Positions 1 to 7,424 of a stretch of DNA of 26,177 nucleotides are shown here, one piece after another. Below the pieces are notes generated by a model. The model saw nothing but the letters and a program-made list of their open reading frames with translations. It was not told the origin of the DNA and did no database searches. Origin of the DNA: Prevotella sp. CAG:924. GTDB taxonomy: Bacteria > Bacteroidota > Bacteroidia > Bacteroidales > Bacteroidaceae. Location of the stretch: positions 1-26,177 of the forward strand of contig HF988424.1 of the NCBI GenBank assembly GCA_000431975.1, read 5' to 3'. The position numbers and the translations under genes were made by a program. Numbering within the stretch: the first letter of the stretch is position 1; each line of letters opens with the position of its first letter.

Positions 1-14
1 CAGTCTTCCGATCT
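1..14. other. Possible residual sequencing-adapter sequence at contig edge
   Basis: Bases 4-14 read TCTTCCGATCT, which is identical to the last 11 bases of the standard Illumina TruSeq adapter (ending GCTCTTCCGATCT). The three bases before it (CAG) do not match. An exact 11-base match at the extreme end of a window is unlikely by chance, so this may be untrimmed adapter at a contig end rather than genomic DNA. Confidence 0.45.
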
Positions 15-65
15 GCCACCTATAAGCTGGAATATCCGATGAACGATGAACCTTATGATATCTGA
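3..65 (+). CDS. 3' end of an unidentified gene (partial)
   Basis: Frame 3 is open from the left edge to a TGA at 63-65 and would encode a C-terminus ending ATYKLEYPMNDEPYDI. The other two forward frames stop at 25-27 and 40-42. The residues look protein-like (aromatic and acidic mix), but the fragment is too short to assign to a family. If bases 1-14 are adapter, the true sequence starts at about base 15. Non-coding DNA with hairpins follows, which fits the end of a transcription unit. Confidence 0.35.
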   Translation, partial: VFRSATYKLEYPMNDEPYDI

Positions 66-368
66 AAGCATAGGTCCGAACGGCTGACCTTTTCATGCCC
101 AATACCACAAAGGGCATATCCGGTCCTGACAGACAACACGTCCGAACTCTTGCCTATCAAGGATCGTAGCCTATAAAGAAAAACAATACGACTTTTGCCA
201 GACAGTCTGCTTTTTTAGGACGGTTTTCCGCAAAGTGCCTACTATTTCCGTCTATAAAGAGAAAAAGTATCTAGTAAAATCAGGAAAGATAAACACCGTA
301 TACTTACGGTAAGTAAACACTCTACCTCAAATTAAAGTTACACTAACTTTAAGACATGAAAAAATCCC

Positions 369-393
369 GGCCTTGTAAAATACAGGCCTTTTT
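369..393. terminator. Intrinsic terminator-like hairpin, possibly bidirectional
   Basis: GGCCTTGTA (369-377) pairs with TACAGGCC (381-388), with one bulged T. It is followed on the + strand by TTTTT. On the - strand the stem is followed by a GATTTTTT run. It could end the gene entering from the left edge and back up the terminator at 407-446 for the minus-strand genes. Confidence 0.6.
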
Positions 394-406
394 ATAAAAT
401 AGAAAA

Positions 407-446
407 GGTGTGCCAAAGTGTAACTAAACATGCACTTTGACACACC
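407..446 (-). terminator. Terminator of the 473-2262 minus-strand operon
   Basis: A 14-bp stem with one mismatch joins 407-420 (GGTGTGCCAAAGTG) and 433-446 (CACTTTGACACACC). Read on the minus strand it lies 26 bases past the stop codon of the 438-aa gene and is followed by TTTTCTATTTT, the form expected of an intrinsic terminator. Confidence 0.8.
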
Positions 447-472
447 CTTATTACATTTAGTAAAACGATATA

Positions 473-1789
473 TTACTTACCGCTAAGCTGCATCTTTGTC
501 GATTTAGCCTTTACCATCTTCTTGAATAAAGAAGTAGGAGCCACACCGCTAGTTGTCTTCTTGACAATACGCGACGGCATAACGTCTTTCTTAGGAGCAA
601 CACTCTGAGCCGGACTATCAGGAGTGGTCAACTCCTTCTTTGCCAATGGTCCCCACTCACCGTTGATATTCTGTGCGATAGAGAAGGCGATATAATCAGT
701 ACTGGGATCTGCAGTCCACCAAGCCTCATCAACACCATATTGATTCCAATAAGAATCGGTGGGATTGTCGGTCTTCAGGTATTCAATAACCTTCTCATCC
801 GTCCAATCCTTCTCATATCCCTCTTTCTCCATCAGAATATCGCGATGCACAGAGGTCTGGTCATTAGGAATATAGGTAACAACTTGATAATATCCGTTAG
901 TAGCGTCACCGCCAAACTTACCCACTTCAATCGTCATCTCAGCGACACCCTCGCCTCCTAATTTCTTCGTTGTTACAGGGATAACCAGCATATCAGCATA
1001 AGTACCATTCACGTCCCAAGCTTGCACGTAAATCTCATAGTCCGTACCCGGATCCATGTTCTCCCACGTATTGGTAGCATTACCTGTGTTATTAAATCCG
1101 AAGGCCTTGATCATGTCACCCATCTGTGTGAATCCAAACATTCCACCCATCATTTGGAACTGCTGCTCGGCAGTACCTGCAGGATAAGAACAAGCCGCAT
1201 ATCCGGCAACACCAGAGCTAGGAGTGAAACTGATCGTGATCTTGTCGGTGGTCACCTCATCAATATTGTAGTTAATGCTGCAATCACCTACCACATCTTT
1301 CTTAGGAGCAGTGAAATCACAACGCTCTGCACCACATGCAACACCATACTGGTCATAACCTACTGTAATAATCGTATAGTCAACACCAGGAGTAAAAGTA
1401 TAACCTGTCATGGCCGCATCGGTGAAATCCTGCCAGTAATACTCTGAACCACTCTGATCGAGATAGTTGGCAATAGCTGCCTCACTGTTCAGCATATCAG
1501 CTCTGTTCTTCGGCAGGCAGTCGATACGGAAAGCTTGGCATCCCGATGTACGGGTGATAGCCACTTTCAGCGTGTCACCCGTCTCACCGCTCTTAAATCC
1601 CTTATAGTCGATCGTTGCAGCGATACGTCCATCGACCTGTGCAAACCAAATGCTGTCGATACGCTCAGCCAGGAAGCCCTTTGTCGTGCCAAGCTTGTCT
1701 GTGATCAAGACACGATTGGGTGATGTCTGAGCAAACAAAGATGTTGCGCTAAGAACGCACATTATAATTAATGAGAAGATTTTTTTCAT
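473..1789 (-). CDS. Secreted protein with three FN3-like repeats, unknown function
   Basis: 438 aa. A signal peptide (MKKIFSLIIMCVLSATSLFAQ) predicts export. The N-terminal segment (about 25-55) ends in a pattern like IDSIWF, a hydrophobic 'IxxIxF' strand common in Bacteroidetes secreted proteins. Three modules of about 110 residues follow (about 55-163, 170-279 and 283-393). Each ends with a similar strand-turn pattern (PGVDYTI, PGTDYEI, PSTDYIA) followed by a TAPKK/TTKK/TTPD edge, suggesting fibronectin-III-like folds. The last 40 or so residues are unusually lysine-rich and carry no recognisable type IX sorting domain. The start ATG overlaps the stop of the upstream gene (ATGA, 1786-1789), so translation is probably coupled. 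I do not recognise a named family; the repeat and fold reading is by eye. Confidence 0.85.
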   Translation of the reverse strand: MKKIFSLIIMCVLSATSLFAQTSPNRVLITDKLGTTKGFLAERIDSIWFAQVDGRIAATIDYKGFKSGETGDTLKVAITRTSGCQAFRIDCLPKNRADMLNSEAAIANYLDQSGSEYYWQDFTDAAMTGYTFTPGVDYTIITVGYDQYGVACGAERCDFTAPKKDVVGDCSINYNIDEVTTDKITISFTPSSGVAGYAACSYPAGTAEQQFQMMGGMFGFTQMGDMIKAFGFNNTGNATNTWENMDPGTDYEIYVQAWDVNGTYADMLVIPVTTKKLGGEGVAEMTIEVGKFGGDATNGYYQVVTYIPNDQTSVHRDILMEKEGYEKDWTDEKVIEYLKTDNPTDSYWNQYGVDEAWWTADPSTDYIAFSIAQNINGEWGPLAKKELTTPDSPAQSVAPKKDVMPSRIVKKTTSGVAPTSLFKKMVKAKSTKMQLSGK

Positions 1790-2262
1790 TGTTTCACGAA
1801 TTTAATTGTGTGGTTGTTTACTTTGAAAATATACACTCCTTCAGCAAGACTGCCTGTGGAGAAAGGTGTACCGTCCCAATGGTCTACACTTACGACCGTC
1901 ATGCCATCGACACTATAGACAGCGGCATAGGCTTTCTCTCCGGCCTTCCAGCCATCGACACCTAACTGGCCGTTACGATAATAAGGCTTCAGACCACCCT
2001 CTGTAGTACTGACAGCGCCGATACCGGTACTGATACCTTTAAACTTAATACTGCCCACCTGTCCATAGACGAACGGTGAAGCCGCACCATCTGTCCCGAT
2101 GATGTAAAAACTGCTCTCATCAAAGGTCAGCTTGCCGATATCCGACAACGCAAACTCTTGCTGTGAGGAGCCATTGGTGAAATTGACAACGAGAACCGCG
2201 TCGTCCGCTTTTGTCACCAATGCCAACACCATCAGGCACATTGTGATAAATAATTTCTTCAT
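1786..2262 (-). CDS. Small secreted protein with C-terminal type IX sorting-like tail
   Basis: 158 aa. The signal peptide MKKLFITMCLMVLALVTKADD is followed by a short domain with the pattern FALSDIGKLTF, matching the 'IxxIxF' pattern in the downstream protein. The C-terminal 70 residues (YYRNGQLGV ... VYSVDGMTVVS ... GVYIFKVNNHTIKFVKQ) resemble the Por secretion-system C-terminal sorting domain, whose hallmark is a final GxYxxxV...KFxK strand. It is probably exported by Sec and then handled by the type IX system, of which porT lies at 25038-25781. It is the first gene of a two-gene operon overlapping the next by 4 bases. Specific function is unknown. Confidence 0.85.
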   Translation of the reverse strand: MKKLFITMCLMVLALVTKADDAVLVVNFTNGSSQQEFALSDIGKLTFDESSFYIIGTDGAASPFVYGQVGSIKFKGISTGIGAVSTTEGGLKPYYRNGQLGVDGWKAGEKAYAAVYSVDGMTVVSVDHWDGTPFSTGSLAEGVYIFKVNNHTIKFVKQ

Positions 2263-2359
2263 CTGCTTGTGCTTAAAATTAGACTCTGTACGGATGCCTG
2301 ATCAGCCTAGGTAATGAACCAAGCACCCTTTTTTATACATGCTCTTAAGATATGTCCAA

Positions 2360-2367
2360 CAAATGTA
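2360..2367 (-). promoter_or_regulatory. Bacteroidetes -7 box for the secreted-protein operon
   Basis: The minus strand reads TACATTTG, matching TAnnTTTG, about 100 bases upstream of the ATG at 2262. No TTG sits at the expected -33 distance, so only the -7 element supports this call. It predicts a leader of about 90 bases. Confidence 0.45.
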
Positions 2368-2681
2368 GGCATTTTTTGGGAAAACACCCCATAAAACATA
2401 AAGTTTTTTATCGTATGCTCTCAAAACTTTCATTTCCTAACTCAACACCCTCACAGATATCTATTATGCCGATAGTCATATTGTGATGGGGTGAATTTGT
2501 CCTCCATCATTAACAATCAGTCATCAAGTCAAAATATTTATTTTTTCATCCTCCTTTGCCGTTATCCCACTCTTACCGACAACATACTTATATGAACACT
2601 TACGCGACAATAATATTATTCTTATCAGAGATAAGATAATCATCATCAAAAACAGTCCGACCAATTCCAGCATAAAAAATC

Positions 2682-2710
2682 ATAAAATGTCAGACTTTAA
2701 GACATTTTAT
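2682..2710 (-). terminator. Orphan hairpin followed by a T-run on the minus strand
   Basis: ATAAAATGTC (2682-2691) and GACATTTTAT (2701-2710) form a perfect 10-bp stem with a 9-base loop. On the minus strand it is followed by GATTTTTTATG, a terminator-like arrangement, but no minus-strand gene lies just upstream. It may end a short unannotated transcript or be a regulatory stem. Confidence 0.4.
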
Positions 2711-2812
2711 CTTATTATGAAATATAAAACACAAATTGATACTTCAAGAAATATAAATAAAACAAATCGTAGCCAGTCGTATATATAAGAGGATATATAA
2801 ACTGGAAACTGC

Positions 2813-2841
2813 TTGCCTTTCACCGAATAATTATAATTTTG
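2813..2841 (+). promoter_or_regulatory. kup promoter (-33 TTG and -7 TAATTTTG)
   Basis: TTG at 2813-2815 and TAATTTTG at 2834-2841 are separated by 18 bases, close to Bacteroidetes consensus spacing. Transcription would start near 2848, leaving a leader of about 30 bases before ATG 2880. This favours ATG 2880 over the in-frame TTG at 2859. Confidence 0.7.
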
Positions 2842-2879
2842 CAGGCAGTCAATAAAGGTTGTATTTAGAAAATATTATT

Positions 2880-4877
2880 ATGGCTTTACTGTCTAAAAGA
2901 AATGGTCATTCTAGAGTCAATAATCCTGGACTGGCCGGTCTGCTGATGACACTCGGCATCGTTTTTGGAGATATCGGCACATCACCACTATATGTGATGA
3001 AGGCCATCACCCACACCGGCGAGATCCTCACCGAGAATTATGTCCTAGGAGCATTGTCGTGCATCATCTGGACGCTAACGCTACAGACGACTATAAAATA
3101 TGTACTCATTGCCCTTCGGGCCGACAATCATGGTGAAGGTGGTATCCTTGCCCTCTATGCCTTGTTGCGCCGGCATAAACGGCGTTGGATCTACGCCATA
3201 GCAGTCATTGGCGCAAGTACTCTGCTTGCCGATGGTATTATTACACCAGCCATCACCGTCACGACTGCCATTGAAGGATTGCGTGGCATCAGTCCCGACC
3301 TGCCTGTCACACAAGTGACAATTGGAGTGATTGCAGTGATATTCTTCGTCCAGCGTTTCGGCACAGAGCATGTAGGGCGCTCCTTCGGAGCCTTCATGCT
3401 ACTGTGGTTCCTGCTCCTAGGCATCGTCGGCGCTATCTGGCTCGCCGGTTGTCCGCAAGTGCTCAAGGCGTTCAACCCTTATTATGCCATACAGTTGTTG
3501 ACCGAGTCACCCGTATGGTTTCTGATCCTCGGAGCTGTGTTCCTCTGTACCACAGGTGCCGAGGCCCTCTACTCCGATCTGGGCCATTGCGGCAAGCGCA
3601 ACATCACCATCAGTTGGATCTTTGTGAAGATCATGCTTATCCTCAACTACCTTGGTCAGGGCGCCTGGGTGCTTACCTATCCCGGACAAGCCACCGGCAA
3701 CGACAACCCTTTCTATGCCATCATGCCTAACGGTATGCTCATCTTTGCCGTCATCATGGCCACCGGGGCAGCCATCGTTGCCAGCCAGGCGCTCATCAGT
3801 GGCTCATTCTCCATACTAAGCGAGGCTATGAACCTGAATTTCTGGCCACGTATGAGGATCAAGCATCCCACCAACGTGAAAGGACAATTATATATCCCAG
3901 CCGTCAACACATTTATGTTCGTGGCGGTAGTGTTCACCGTACTCCTGTTCCGTGACTCTTCACATATGGAAGCGGCCTATGGTCTGGCCATTACGATCAC
4001 CATGCTTATGACAACCCTGCTACTAGGCTTCTACCTACGCAAGATCTCGGCACCAAAGATCGTAGTGGTGATCTTCGTTGGGTTCTATTGTGTCATCGAA
4101 GGACTCTTCCTTGCCGCCAACCTCTCGAAGTTCGTAGCCGGCGGATGGTTCACACTACTCATAGGCGGTCTGCTCTGCTTCATCATGTTTGTATGGATCA
4201 GCGCACGCAAGATTCGCCGCCGCTATCTGAGAATAGAAAAACTAAGCGACTATTACAGCATCATCTCAGCTATCAAAGCTGATCAAACGATTCCCAAATA
4301 CGCCTCCAACCTCGTATATGTCAACCACGCTCCAACGGAAGGCAGTGTCGATGACAAACTGCTATATTCCATCATCAACAAGCAGCCAAAACGGGCCGAC
4401 CATTACTGGCTGCTTCACATCGAATTTACCGATACCCCTGACACACTGGAATATACCTCCAAAGCACTCGTTCCAGGCACACTCTTCAGCATCAGTCTGC
4501 GCATAGGCTTCAGGATAGAGCCTCGTGTCAGCCTCTATCTCCGCCAAATCATAGAAGACCTGGTGGCAGATGGAGAACTCGATCTCACCAGCACCTATCC
4601 CTCTCTCCGCAGCAAGGGCATCGCCGGCGACTTCCGATTCATCATCATTCACCGCATATACTACCCCGAGGACTCATCGAACAGCCGTCAGAACATGCTG
4701 ATGAGCCTCTACTCCATTATCCGTCACTTAGGTATCGGTGAGCCAAAGGCACTCGGCCTGGACACCTCGGTTGTCGTTGTAGAACGAGTACCTCTGATCA
4801 CCTCGAGACGACAGCCCGACAAACGACGCAGAATAAGAAGGGTGATACCAGAAGAGACAAAGAATATGGAAGGCTAA
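2880..4877 (+). CDS. kup: Kup-family potassium uptake transporter
   Basis: 665 aa from ATG 2880. KUP/HAK/KT transporters are inner-membrane proton-coupled potassium importers with about 12 transmembrane segments and a cytoplasmic C-terminal domain. The family signature GIVFGDIGTSPLYV lies near the N-terminus. It is followed by a run of hydrophobic segments to about residue 445, then a hydrophilic domain from about KIRRRYLRIEKL to the end, which has many basic residues in the last 25. Length is in the usual range (about 620-670). An in-frame TTG at 2859 would add seven residues, but the promoter position argues against it. The gene is monocistronic, convergent with the minus-strand gene ending at 5087. 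Identification is firm; substrate specificity is taken from the family. Confidence 0.95.
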   Translation: MALLSKRNGHSRVNNPGLAGLLMTLGIVFGDIGTSPLYVMKAITHTGEILTENYVLGALSCIIWTLTLQTTIKYVLIALRADNHGEGGILALYALLRRHKRRWIYAIAVIGASTLLADGIITPAITVTTAIEGLRGISPDLPVTQVTIGVIAVIFFVQRFGTEHVGRSFGAFMLLWFLLLGIVGAIWLAGCPQVLKAFNPYYAIQLLTESPVWFLILGAVFLCTTGAEALYSDLGHCGKRNITISWIFVKIMLILNYLGQGAWVLTYPGQATGNDNPFYAIMPNGMLIFAVIMATGAAIVASQALISGSFSILSEAMNLNFWPRMRIKHPTNVKGQLYIPAVNTFMFVAVVFTVLLFRDSSHMEAAYGLAITITMLMTTLLLGFYLRKISAPKIVVVIFVGFYCVIEGLFLAANLSKFVAGGWFTLLIGGLLCFIMFVWISARKIRRRYLRIEKLSDYYSIISAIKADQTIPKYASNLVYVNHAPTEGSVDDKLLYSIINKQPKRADHYWLLHIEFTDTPDTLEYTSKALVPGTLFSISLRIGFRIEPRVSLYLRQIIEDLVADGELDLTSTYPSLRSKGIAGDFRFIIIHRIYYPEDSSNSRQNMLMSLYSIIRHLGIGEPKALGLDTSVVVVERVPLITSRRQPDKRRRIRRVIPEETKNMEG

Positions 4878-5025
4878 CCGCCAAGAGCGTCTGCAAGCTC
4901 AATACCAGCTCCCTGCACTATCAGCCGACAAGCTATAGGGTGACAGGAGTACCCACTTACTGATCCATACGAAACCCTCTGTTGGAAAAAGCGACAATGC
5001 CGCCAGTACAAACGATCTCTACAAA

Positions 5026-5068
5026 GACGCAAACGCCCCGTTGCAATGAGCAACGGGGCGTTTGCGTC
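5026..5068. terminator. 19-bp perfect hairpin between convergent genes
   Basis: 5026-5044 and 5050-5068 are exact reverse complements (19 bp, GC-rich core CGCCCCG) around the loop AATGA. It lies between the ends of kup (+) and the 5087 gene (-) and probably terminates both. The T-tracts on either side are poor (ATATAT on +, TTTGTAG on -). Confidence 0.7.
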
Positions 5069-5086
5069 ATATATCCGGAACACGGC

Positions 5087-5860
5087 TTATCGCACCTTCA
5101 ACTTCCCTTCTATCACCTTCCGACCTTTCCGAGTAACAAACGATCTGACATCCTCATAGTTGACAGACACATCATACGTAATGTCCTGACTGCTTGTCCG
5201 GCAGTGTACCCGTAAGATCATTTTCTCTCCATCGGGCCACGCTGCATCTATATTAGCCCATTGTAGGTCACTGTAAGTATCATCATCCAACGGTGCGAAA
5301 AGCTTATCGTAAAAGCCGTCGGTGACATAACCACTCTGCAAGAAATAGAGCCGCACCATTGATATATCAGCAAAGAGCTGATTCTGGCGAAGATCATAGG
5401 TGACGACATGACTCGTAAAGGCAGCCTTACGGCTTGAAAGACTACCGGGCTCTACAGTGGACTTTACCTCGAAGACAGCATAAGTGTGAGGTTTGTAAGA
5501 ACGGAGTATCACCTGATAGGTGGCATAGCAAAAGCGATGGTCGTCGGGAATGGTGTCCAACAATCCGCTGACAGGCTCGCCATAGCCTGTTGCCAAAGCC
5601 CGTATAACGGTGTCGGCCGTCGTACCTACCGTTCCCAGCGTTCTGGAAAGATATTGTCGGAGTGGCAGACAATCATTACCATCAATGCTGTCAGGCCAAT
5701 CAAGACTAACATCAACGACGTTCATCTCCAATCCATCATGCATCAGCACATGATACTTATAATTGTGTACCTGGAACTTCGTCGTATCAATCTGTGCCTC
5801 AACCTGCAACACATAGAAAAGAGGGCACAGGGCAAAAAGAAGAAAGAGAATCTTTTTCAT
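5087..5860 (-). CDS. Secreted protein of unknown function
   Basis: 257 aa with a signal peptide (MKKILFLLFALCPLFYVLQVEAQ). The mature part is mixed alpha/beta in appearance with acidic early segments. A pattern VVTYDLRQNQLFADISMV followed by a C-terminal strand region is faintly reminiscent of RsiV/PdaC-type DUF3298 domains, but the match is too weak to assign. The gene appears to stand alone: xth ends upstream at 5921 with its own hairpin (5886-5914), and a strong hairpin follows at 5026-5068. No clear promoter box precedes the ATG. Confidence 0.8.
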   Translation of the reverse strand: MKKILFLLFALCPLFYVLQVEAQIDTTKFQVHNYKYHVLMHDGLEMNVVDVSLDWPDSIDGNDCLPLRQYLSRTLGTVGTTADTVIRALATGYGEPVSGLLDTIPDDHRFCYATYQVILRSYKPHTYAVFEVKSTVEPGSLSSRKAAFTSHVVTYDLRQNQLFADISMVRLYFLQSGYVTDGFYDKLFAPLDDDTYSDLQWANIDAAWPDGEKMILRVHCRTSSQDITYDVSVNYEDVRSFVTRKGRKVIEGKLKVR

Positions 5861-5885
5861 AGATATATACCTTATATAATAGCAT

Positions 5886-5914
5886 AAAGGCGGATGCCAA
5901 AAGCAACCGCCTTT
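5886..5914 (-). terminator. Terminator hairpin after xth
   Basis: AAAGGCGG (5886-5893) and CCGCCTTT (5907-5914) make an 8-bp stem 7 bases past the xth stop on the minus strand. The following sequence (ATGCTATTATA) is only moderately T-rich. Confidence 0.6.
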
Positions 5915-5920
5915 GAAATA

Positions 5921-6670
5921 TTATCTCAGGTCTAGTTCCACAGGACAATGGTCGGAACCATAGATCTCGGTATGGATCTTCGCGTCCTCCAACCTGTCGC
6001 GCAACCGGTCAGAAATGAGAAAGTAGTCTATACGCCACCCCGCATTCTTCTCACGGGCACGAAAACGATAAGACCACCAGCTGTAAGTCACCTGCTCAGG
6101 ATACTTATAACGAAACGTATCAGTGAAACCGGCAGCAAGCAACTGCGTCATCTTCTCCCGTTCCTCATCAGTGAAACCGGCATTCTTACGATTGGTCTTT
6201 GGATTCTTGAGGTCGATCTCCTCGTGAGCCACATTCATGTCACCACATACAATGACCGGTTTCATGGCGTCAAGACGCTGAAGATAGGTACGAAAATCAT
6301 CCTCCCATGTCATACGATAGTCAAGACGCCGCAACTGATCCTGCGAATTCGGGGTATAGACAGTTACTAAATAGAAATCGTCCATCTCCAAGGTAATAAC
6401 GCGGCCCTCATGATCATGCTCCTCAATACCCAGTCCATAAGAAACGTTAAGGGGCTTATGACGGGTAAAGATTGCCGTACCGGAATAGCCTTTCTTCTCA
6501 GCATAGTTCCAATATGCATCATACCCGGGCAAATTGATATCGAGCTGCCCCGCCTGCATCTTCGTTTCTTGCAGACAAAAGAAATCGGCATCAAGCTGAG
6601 TGAACGATTCCTCGAATCCCTTACCCACACACGCCCGAAGACCGTTGACATTCCAGGAGATAAACTTCAT
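5921..6670 (-). CDS. xth: Exodeoxyribonuclease III (AP endonuclease, Xth family)
   Basis: 249 aa, normal length. The enzyme cleaves DNA at abasic sites and degrades 3' ends of duplex DNA in base-excision repair; it is metal dependent. The family motifs appear in order: SWNVNGLRA at the N-terminus, LQETK with metal-binding Glu35, YTPNS, GDMNVAH, WWSYR, GWRIDYFL and the terminal SDHCPVELDL carrying the catalytic Asp-His. It starts 17 bases after the stop of the DUF4840-like lipoprotein, so the two are probably co-transcribed, and a terminator hairpin follows. Identification is firm. Confidence 0.95.
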   Translation of the reverse strand: MKFISWNVNGLRACVGKGFEESFTQLDADFFCLQETKMQAGQLDINLPGYDAYWNYAEKKGYSGTAIFTRHKPLNVSYGLGIEEHDHEGRVITLEMDDFYLVTVYTPNSQDQLRRLDYRMTWEDDFRTYLQRLDAMKPVIVCGDMNVAHEEIDLKNPKTNRKNAGFTDEEREKMTQLLAAGFTDTFRYKYPEQVTYSWWSYRFRAREKNAGWRIDYFLISDRLRDRLEDAKIHTEIYGSDHCPVELDLR

Positions 6671-6687
6671 AGACTGATTATTTATTT

Positions 6688-7341
6688 TTATTTCTTACCG
6701 ACAATAGCAATAGGAGCCTTGATCTGATACTCATTCTCGTTCACCTTGATACTCTCCACCAAGATATAACCAGACACCTGGTTGTTGAAAGTCATCATAA
6801 TCGGGGTATATGAAGAATTCAAGAAGATAAGGTTCTGATCATTGAGTAACTTCACTGTAATCGTATTGTTATTGCCATCCCGACCTGTCAGAGTAGTACC
6901 GAAATCCATGTAATACATGTAAGCGTTCTGCTCTACATAGTTCTTGTACTGCTGATCATACATAGAAACCTTACCGATAAGCGGCAGATTAGGACAGTTC
7001 TTCACGATCGTAGAGTCGGCCTTGGTAAAAGAGGCAAGGATGCTGACAGGGAAAGATGTGGTGATATTAGCAGAAGTGATAGTATCGGTATCGTGGATGG
7101 CAGTCAGCGAGAAGTAAGTAGAAAGAGAATCCTGTGCTACTTTGTAAATAGAAGATGTATCATACTTGAAATAATAGAACTTACCAGAATAGCCTCCCTC
7201 TGCCTTTAAGATCGCAGTCTGTTTCTGCGTATCAGTCAACTTCACATAGATAGGCTCGTCATCATCATTCAGACAAGAAGTGAGTGATACGGTCGTAAAT
7301 GCTACCACAAGCAGCAAAAATAATTTTGAAATCTTTTTCAT
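6688..7341 (-). CDS. DUF4840-like lipoprotein
   Basis: 217 aa. The signal peptide ends in the lipobox SLTSC (Cys23) followed by LNDDDEP, an acidic stretch typical of surface-directed Bacteroidetes lipoproteins. The mature sequence (KLTDTQKQTAILKAEGGYSG ... KFYYFKYD ...) looks like the DUF4840 family found in Bacteroides and Prevotella, whose function is unknown. The C-terminus is rich in beta strands (YILVESIKVNENEYQI). It lies just upstream of xth and may share its transcript. Family assignment is from memory of the pattern, not from a search. Confidence 0.8.
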   Translation of the reverse strand: MKKISKLFLLLVVAFTTVSLTSCLNDDDEPIYVKLTDTQKQTAILKAEGGYSGKFYYFKYDTSSIYKVAQDSLSTYFSLTAIHDTDTITSANITTSFPVSILASFTKADSTIVKNCPNLPLIGKVSMYDQQYKNYVEQNAYMYYMDFGTTLTGRDGNNNTITVKLLNDQNLIFLNSSYTPIMMTFNNQVSGYILVESIKVNENEYQIKAPIAIVGKK

Positions 7342-7367
7342 TGCTATATTTAAATTATTGAATTGTT

Positions 7368-7390
7368 AAACCACATATATAATGCGGTTT
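7368..7390 (-). terminator. Possible terminator after folE
   Basis: On the minus strand AAACCGCAT pairs with ATGTGGTTT (one G-U pair) around a 5-base loop. It sits in the 83-base gap between folE and the lipoprotein gene. The downstream tract is AT-rich but not a clean T-run, so termination may be partial. Confidence 0.4.
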
Positions 7391-7424
7391 CCCTAATTCC
7401 CTTGCACCAAAGGAAGAAAAAAAA

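Larger units (their letters stand above)
66..472. other. Non-coding spacer with several inverted repeats
   Basis: I see no gene here. The stretch holds a weak hairpin ATGCCC/GGGCAT (95-117), an 8-base direct repeat GTCCGAAC (74-81 and 140-147), a palindrome TACTTAC-G-GTAAGTA (301-315), a perfect 9-bp inverted repeat TTAAAGTTA/TAACTTTAA (332-352), and the two terminator-like hairpins listed separately at 369-393 and 407-446. Confidence 0.6.
2263..2879. other. AT-rich divergent intergenic region
   Basis: About 617 bases between the minus-strand secreted-protein operon and kup. It holds the -7 box at 2360-2367, a 10-bp inverted repeat at 2682-2710, two direct copies of ATATATAA (2781-2788 and 2793-2800), and the kup promoter (2813-2841). 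I see no gene and no recognisable riboswitch. Confidence 0.6.

Noticed and set aside
2711..2858. Possible c-di-AMP (ydaO-type) riboswitch upstream of kup
   Set aside because: No conserved core sequence or long paired structure is visible, and the promoter lies only about 30 bases before the start, leaving no room.
2859..2882. In-frame TTG start for kup at 2859
   Set aside because: The promoter position and Kup family N-termini favour ATG 2880.
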